Origin: Pilimelia columellifera
GTDB lineage: Bacteria; Actinomycetota; Actinomycetes; Mycobacteriales; Micromonosporaceae
NCBI RefSeq assembly: GCF_039532605.1
Contig: NZ_BAAARY010000001.1
Location: 186,001 to 250,000 of the forward strand
Direction: 5' to 3'
DNA: 64,000 nt
Shown here: piece after piece, positions 59,914 through 64,000 of the stretch
How positions within the stretch are numbered: the first letter of the stretch is position 1
Layout: each line of letters begins with the position of its first letter
The notes under the pieces: model-generated
Database searches by the model: none
Told to the model about the DNA's origin: nothing
What the model saw: only the letters and a program-made list of their open reading frames with translations
Translations under genes and position numbers: made by a program

Positions 59914-61389
59914 GTGCGAACCGTGAGCGGGCCAACCGACCGGGTGGTGATCGTCGGCGCCGGCCTCGGCGGTCTGGCCACCGCCCTGCATCTCGCCGGC
60001 GCCGGCCGGCAGGTCACCATCGTCGAACGCGAGGCTGTCCCCGGCGGCCGCGCCGGCCGACTCAGCCGGGACGGGTACGAGTTCGACACCGGCCCCACCG
60101 TCCTCACCATGCCCCAGCTCATCGCCGAAGCCCTCGACGCCGTCGGCGAACGCATCGAGGACTGGCTCGAGCTGACCCAACTGGAGCCCGCCTACCGGGC
60201 GCACTACCCCGACGGATCAGCTCTAGACATCCACAGCGACGTCAATCGGATGGCGGCCGAGATCGCCGGACTGTGCGGCCCCCGCGAAGCCGACGGCTAC
60301 CTGCGCTTCGTCGACTACGCCGGCGAGCTGTGGCGCATCCAGCGCGACGAGTTCATCGGCCGCAACTTCGACTCCCCCGCCGACCTGCTCGGCACCGGGC
60401 TGCTACGGCTGGTCGGCATGGGCGCCTTCCGCCGGCTCGACACCAAGATCGGGCAGTTCTTCCGCGACCCCCGGACCCGCCGGATCTTCTCGTTCCAGTC
60501 GCTGTACGCCGGCGTAGCCCCGCACCAGGCCCTCGCCGTCTACGCGGTCATCTCGTACCTGGACACCGTCGCCGGGGTGTACCACCCGCGCGGGGGCATG
60601 CACGCGGCGCCGAAGGCGCTCGCCGCCGCCGCCGAGAAGCACGGGGTGCAGATCCGCTACTCCACCACCGTCAGCCAGGTCGAGACCCGGTCCGGGCGCG
60701 CCACCGCGGTGCTCACCACCGACGGCGACCGGATCCCCGCCGACGTCGTCGTGCTTAACCCCGACCTGCCCGTGGCGTACCGCGACCTCCTGCCGCCCCC
60801 CGCCCCCCGGCGTCGCCTCCGGCACTCCCCGTCCTGCGTCGTCGTGCACCTGGGGTCCTCGCAGGAGTACCGGAAGATCGCCCACCACAACATCCATTTC
60901 GGTCGGTCCTGGCGCGGCGCCTTCGACGAGGTCATCCGGGACGGCGCCCTCATGAGCGACCCGTCCCTGCTGGTCACCAACCCCAGCCGCACCGACCCCG
61001 ACGTCGCCCCGACCGGGAAACACACCTACTACGTCCTCGCGCCCACCCCGAACCTGGACCTGGCGCCGCTGGACTGGCGCGGCGGCCTCGGCGAACGGTA
61101 CGCCGACCAGCTCGTCGCCACTCTTGAGGAGCGTGGCTACCGGGGCCTGGCCGCCAGCGTCGAGACCAGAGAGGTCGTCACCCCCGCCGACTGGGCCGAC
61201 GCCGGAATGGCCGCCGGCACCCCCTTCGCCGCCGCCCACACCCTGGCCCAGACCGGCCCGTTTCGACCCGGCAATCTGCACCCCGGCCTGGAGAATGTCG
61301 TCTTCGTCGGCTCCGGCACCCAACCTGGCGTCGGCGTCCCCATGGTGCTCATCTCCGGCCGGCTCGCCGCCCAGCGGGTGACGGGATGA
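59914..61389 (+). CDS. crtI: Phytoene desaturase
   Basis: A 491-residue FAD enzyme. The dinucleotide fold is VVIVGAGLGGLATALHLAGA, followed by EREAVPGGRAGRLSRDGYEF. The C-terminal signature is FVGSGTQPGVGVPMVLISGR, typical of CrtI. It converts phytoene through successive dehydrogenations to lycopene or a related product; the exact end product cannot be read from sequence. Two GTG starts are possible (59914 and 59923). Its stop overlaps the idi start (ATGA). A long palindromic GGGTACCC (59902-59909) lies just before the start. Confidence 0.95.
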   Translation: MRTVSGPTDRVVIVGAGLGGLATALHLAGAGRQVTIVEREAVPGGRAGRLSRDGYEFDTGPTVLTMPQLIAEALDAVGERIEDWLELTQLEPAYRAHYPDGSALDIHSDVNRMAAEIAGLCGPREADGYLRFVDYAGELWRIQRDEFIGRNFDSPADLLGTGLLRLVGMGAFRRLDTKIGQFFRDPRTRRIFSFQSLYAGVAPHQALAVYAVISYLDTVAGVYHPRGGMHAAPKALAAAAEKHGVQIRYSTTVSQVETRSGRATAVLTTDGDRIPADVVVLNPDLPVAYRDLLPPPAPRRRLRHSPSCVVVHLGSSQEYRKIAHHNIHFGRSWRGAFDEVIRDGALMSDPSLLVTNPSRTDPDVAPTGKHTYYVLAPTPNLDLAPLDWRGGLGERYADQLVATLEERGYRGLAASVETREVVTPADWADAGMAAGTPFAAAHTLAQTGPFRPGNLHPGLENVVFVGSGTQPGVGVPMVLISGRLAAQRVTG

Positions 61390-61925
61390 ACGACCGCGAA
61401 CACCACCTCGTCGAACTGGTCGACGACACCGGTATCGCCGTCGGCGCCGCCACCGTCGCCGACGCCCACGCCGCGCCCGGCCGCGCCCACCGCGCGTTCT
61501 CGGTCATCCTCCGCGACGGCGACCGGGTGCTGCTCCAGCAACGCGCCGCCGTGAAGACCCGGTTCCCGCTGCGCTGGGCCAACGCCTGCTGCGGGCACCC
61601 CACCCCTGGCCAGACCGTCACCGACGCCGCCCGGGACAGGCTCATCGAGGAGCTGGGCGTCACCGGCGTGCCGCTGCACGAGGTCGGGGTATATGTCTAC
61701 CGCGCCGTCGACCCCGCCACCGGACGGGTCGAGCACGAACACGACCACGTCGTCGTCGGTGATGTCGCGGCCCTGAACGCGACGCCCGACCCGGCCGAGG
61801 TCGCCGCCCTGCGCTGGGTCACGCTCGCCGATCTGCGCGCCGACCTGGAGCGACGACCGGACGAGTACGCCCCGTGGCTGGCCGGCGTCCTGGGCTGCCT
61901 GGTGGAGCAGCCAGGTGGCCGATGA
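61386..61925 (+). CDS. idi: Isopentenyl-diphosphate delta-isomerase, type I
   Basis: A 179-residue Nudix-fold enzyme. Conserved features are AHRAFSVILRDGDRVLLQQR, the active-site Cys in WANACCGHPTPGQT, RLIEELG and the Glu pair in VEHEHDHVVVGD. It interconverts IPP and DMAPP, feeding the carotenoid pathway. The ATG at 61386 overlaps the crtI stop by four bases, and the stop overlaps the next gene by 11 bases, so crtI, idi and the regulator form one operon. Confidence 0.95.
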   Translation: MNDREHHLVELVDDTGIAVGAATVADAHAAPGRAHRAFSVILRDGDRVLLQQRAAVKTRFPLRWANACCGHPTPGQTVTDAARDRLIEELGVTGVPLHEVGVYVYRAVDPATGRVEHEHDHVVVGDVAALNATPDPAEVAALRWVTLADLRADLERRPDEYAPWLAGVLGCLVEQPGGR

Positions 61926-62853
61926 CGGCCTGAGCGCGGGCGCCGTCGCGCGTCAACTGGGCGTGGCGGTCACCACCCTGCGCACCTGGCACCAGCGCTA
62001 CGGGCTCGGACCCAGCCGCCACCAGGCCGGGCGCCACCGCCGGTACACCGAGGGCGACGTGGCCCGGTTGAACCTCATGCGCCGTCTGCTCGACCAGGGC
62101 CTCGGCGCCGGCGAGGCCGCCGACTGGGCCCAACGAGGCGCCACACCCCCCACCGGGCGCCCCGGCGCCACCGACAGCGGTTCTGCCGCGGCGCCCGCCG
62201 CCCGCCCGACCGGCCCGCCGCCACTGGCCGTCCGTGGCCGTTCCCCACTCGCCCGCAGCCTCGCCGACCAGGCGTCGGCCCTCGACGCCGCCGGCGTCCG
62301 GGCGACCGTCTGCGCGGCCATCGCCGAACACGGCGTCGTCACCGCATGGGACGACGTCCTCGCCCCGGTCCTGCGCGAGATCGGCCGGCGGCACGCCGTC
62401 ACCGGCGGCTACGTCGACATCGAACACGTCGTCTCCCGGTCCGCTGGCGAGGCGCTCGCCGCCGTGCCCCGTCCCAACATGCCCCCGACCGCCCTGCTGG
62501 CCTGCGTCGCCGAGGAACAACACACCCTGCCATTGGAGGCGTTGGCGGCGGCGCTCGCCGAGGACGGCCTCAACTGCTGGCTGCTTGGCGCCCGGGTCCC
62601 GCACCACGCTCTCCAGGCAGCGGTCCGCCGGCTACGACCAGCGGTGGCAGTGCTGTGGGCCCACCATCGGGAGCTGGCTGACCCGGCAGGGTTGCAGGAC
62701 CTCGGTCCGAAGATGCCGGTGGCGGCCGCCGGCCCCGGCTGGGCCGGCGCCACGCTCTCGCCGACAATCATCAGACCAAATACCCTGGTAGAGGCGTTGG
62801 CGCTGGTGAAGGCCTGTTCGGTCGACCCGCACCTGGGCCAAACACCCGCTTAA
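61915..62853 (+). CDS. MerR-type regulator with cobalamin-binding-like domain (LitR/CarH group)
   Basis: The GTG at 61915 follows GGAGC and gives 312 residues. A MerR helix-turn-helix (LSAGAVARQLGVAVTTLRTW, then RYTEGDVARLNLMRRLLDQG) is joined through a Pro/Ala linker to a four-helix bundle and a Rossmann-like part (about 115-300) of B12-dependent photoreceptors. In CarH a Trp nine residues before an Glu-His pair caps adenosylcobalamin and a Glu-x-His-x-x-Gly motif gives the lower ligand. Here the pair is present (YVDIEH) but the Trp position is His (RRHAVTGGYVDIEH), and the motif reads EQHTLP. The place in the carotenoid operon supports light or B12 control of crt genes, but ligand binding may differ. 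Confidence 0.85.
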   Translation: MADDGLSAGAVARQLGVAVTTLRTWHQRYGLGPSRHQAGRHRRYTEGDVARLNLMRRLLDQGLGAGEAADWAQRGATPPTGRPGATDSGSAAAPAARPTGPPPLAVRGRSPLARSLADQASALDAAGVRATVCAAIAEHGVVTAWDDVLAPVLREIGRRHAVTGGYVDIEHVVSRSAGEALAAVPRPNMPPTALLACVAEEQHTLPLEALAAALAEDGLNCWLLGARVPHHALQAAVRRLRPAVAVLWAHHRELADPAGLQDLGPKMPVAAAGPGWAGATLSPTIIRPNTLVEALALVKACSVDPHLGQTPA

Positions 62854-62907
62854 AATCCGGCCAATATCCGGCTACGGTGGTGCTCCCCTTGATGCTCGGA
62901 GCCTCCC

Positions 62908-63762
62908 GTGACTCGTCGTCTCACGCTAGCGACCGGAGCGATGCTGTCCGTCCTGCTGCTCATCGCCCAGGCTGTCGACGGCTGGGCGAGCCGGCCCGGG
63001 CAGACTCCGGTTCCGGCCGCGATCGCCCAGCCGGTCGATACCGGCCAGCCGCAGCAGCCCAGCACCCCCACCACCCCTGCGACGCCGAAACCGCCGAAGA
63101 AGCCCGGGACCGTCCGACCGGTGACGCCCAAGGTCCCGGCCGCCAAGCCCGCCGGACGTCCGGCGAGCGGTCCGTTCGCCCGCGGCGTGCAGTTGGCCAC
63201 CCGCGGCAACGGCGTGGCCCTCACCTATGACGACGGCCCCAGCGCGCACACCCCGCAGGTCCTGGCGCTGCTGCGCGCGAACGGCGTCAAGGCGACCTTC
63301 TGTCTGGTCGGGACCGCGGTCCAGGAGCACCCCGACCTGGTCCGGCAGATCGTGCGCGAGGGACACACGTTGTGTAACCACAGCTGGAACCACGAGTTCA
63401 AACTCGGCCGGCAGTCCGCGGAGGCCATCCGCGCCAACATGACCCGCACCAACAACGCGATCCGCCAGGTCGTCCCCGGCGCCAAGATTCCGTTCTTCCG
63501 TCACCCCGGCGGCAACTTCACCCCCGACGCCATCAGCATCGGCAAGGAGCTGGGAATGGCCTCGGTCGGCTGGACGGTCGACCCACGCGACTGGGAGAAA
63601 CCCCCTGCCAAGAAGATCCACGCGACGGTCCTGCGGGACTCCCGCCCCGCCGGGATCATCCTGCTGCACGACGGCGGCGGCGACCGCAGCAACACCGTGG
63701 CCGCCTCGAAGACCCTCATCCCGGCGCTCAAGAGCAAGCTGCGCATCGTCCCGTTACGGTGA
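62908..63762 (+). CDS. Secreted polysaccharide deacetylase (NodB domain)
   Basis: A GTG at 62908 gives 284 residues. A signal peptide or anchor (LTLATGAMLSVLLLIAQAVD) is followed by a Pro/Thr/Lys-rich linker (about 45-85) that may span the wall. The NodB domain has VALTYDDGPSAHTP, CNHSWNHEFKLG, FFRHPGGNFTPDA, WTVDPRDWEKP and IILLHDGGGDRSN, so all five catalytic motifs are intact. Peptidoglycan N-acetylglucosamine or a related glycan is the likely substrate. It is separated from the regulator by 54 bases. Confidence 0.93.
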   Translation: MTRRLTLATGAMLSVLLLIAQAVDGWASRPGQTPVPAAIAQPVDTGQPQQPSTPTTPATPKPPKKPGTVRPVTPKVPAAKPAGRPASGPFARGVQLATRGNGVALTYDDGPSAHTPQVLALLRANGVKATFCLVGTAVQEHPDLVRQIVREGHTLCNHSWNHEFKLGRQSAEAIRANMTRTNNAIRQVVPGAKIPFFRHPGGNFTPDAISIGKELGMASVGWTVDPRDWEKPPAKKIHATVLRDSRPAGIILLHDGGGDRSNTVAASKTLIPALKSKLRIVPLR

Positions 63763-63841
63763 TCGCAGGCCGATTGGCCACCGGCACAGCGATCACGTAT
63801 GCTGGCCGAGCCTCCGGCAGCGCCGGGCGGGAGCAAGGCTG

Positions 63842-63891
63842 CCAGGAGCAACACAAACCACCGGTTATCCGGTGGGACGTAGACCTCCTGG
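63842..63891. other. Nested inverted repeats upstream of tRNA-Glu
   Basis: An outer 7-bp pair (63842-63848 with 63885-63891) encloses an inner 7-bp hairpin (63858-63864 with 63869-63875, loop TTAT). The region of about 170 bases between the deacetylase and the tRNA has no gene. It may be the deacetylase terminator or a folded leader. Confidence 0.4.
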
Positions 63892-63931
63892 TGCACATCG
63901 CCAAAATCGCATATGCGATGATGACGAAGCC

Positions 63932-64000
63932 GCCCTCATCGTCTAGCGGCCCAGGACGCCGCCCTTTCAAGGCGGTAGCACGGGTTCGAATCCCGTTGGG
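63932..64000 (+). tRNA. tRNA-Glu (anticodon TTC), 3' end beyond window
   Basis: Acceptor GCCCTCA, D arm TCTAGCGGCCCAGGA, anticodon stem CCGCC/GGCGG around CTTTCAA (anticodon TTC) and T arm ACGGG-TTCGAAT-CCCGT are visible. The last bases (TGGG) begin the 3' acceptor strand, pairing with the 5' strand by normal and G-T pairs. The final few bases lie outside the window. A 14-base palindrome (63906-63919) precedes it. Confidence 0.92.

Overview
The window is 64 kb of very G+C-rich chromosomal DNA from an actinomycete. GTG starts are frequent, start and stop codons overlap by 1-4 bases in many places, menaquinone is made by the futalosine route (MqnL/MqnP), cytochrome c biogenesis is System II, and there are WXG100-like proteins, several orphan STAS proteins and an actinomycete integrative and conjugative element (AICE). 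A filamentous actinomycete, perhaps Micromonosporaceae, fits best. That placement is inference from gene content; there is no rRNA in the window.

Left chromosomal part (1-29986). Bases 1-8949 hold a long leftward run for respiration and cofactors: mqnP (cut by the window edge), mqnL, a DUF308 membrane protein, ccsB-resB-ccdA-resA, a histidine phosphatase and hemL. The genes from hemL to ccsB are chained by overlapping start and stop codons. Next come an STAS protein, a 1078-residue TIR/membrane/coiled-coil/WD40 protein, a small secreted protein, an S9A oligopeptidase, a divergent pair of STAS proteins, mscL, a secreted M1 peptidase with a His-rich tail, two L,D-transpeptidases on either side of an FMN reductase, and a VOC protein. 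Then follow a three-gene ESX-like unit (WXG100-like, EspG-like, alpha/beta hydrolase), two CNNM/CBS proteins, a MerR regulator and an acyl-CoA desaturase.

Integrated element (30035-42473). A tRNA-Lys(TTT) gene carries the left copy of a perfect 25-base repeat whose right copy lies 12.4 kb away. Between the copies is an AICE of pSAM2 type: tyrosine integrase, excisionase, RepSA-like initiator, three small genes, an FtsK-like transfer ATPase, a separate four-helix membrane protein, an SCO3933-like protein, a divergent GntR/UTRA regulator with a likely shared operator, a GNAT acetyltransferase, and a two-gene cargo of visibly lower G+C encoding a secreted protein and a membrane-anchored protein. 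A perfect 16-bp inverted repeat covers the ribosome binding site and start codon of rep.

Right chromosomal part (42474-64000). Small and decayed genes lie next to the element, including a LamG-domain remnant. They are followed by a secreted protein, a cupin, a DEAD-box helicase, a polysaccharide deacetylase, a methyltransferase, a NatAB-type ABC exporter, a membrane-anchored lytic enzyme, a YihY protein and two cyclic-di-GMP proteins. A carotenoid locus (crtB leftward; crtI-idi-MerR/cobalamin regulator rightward), a second deacetylase and a tRNA-Glu(TTC) cut by the window end close the window.
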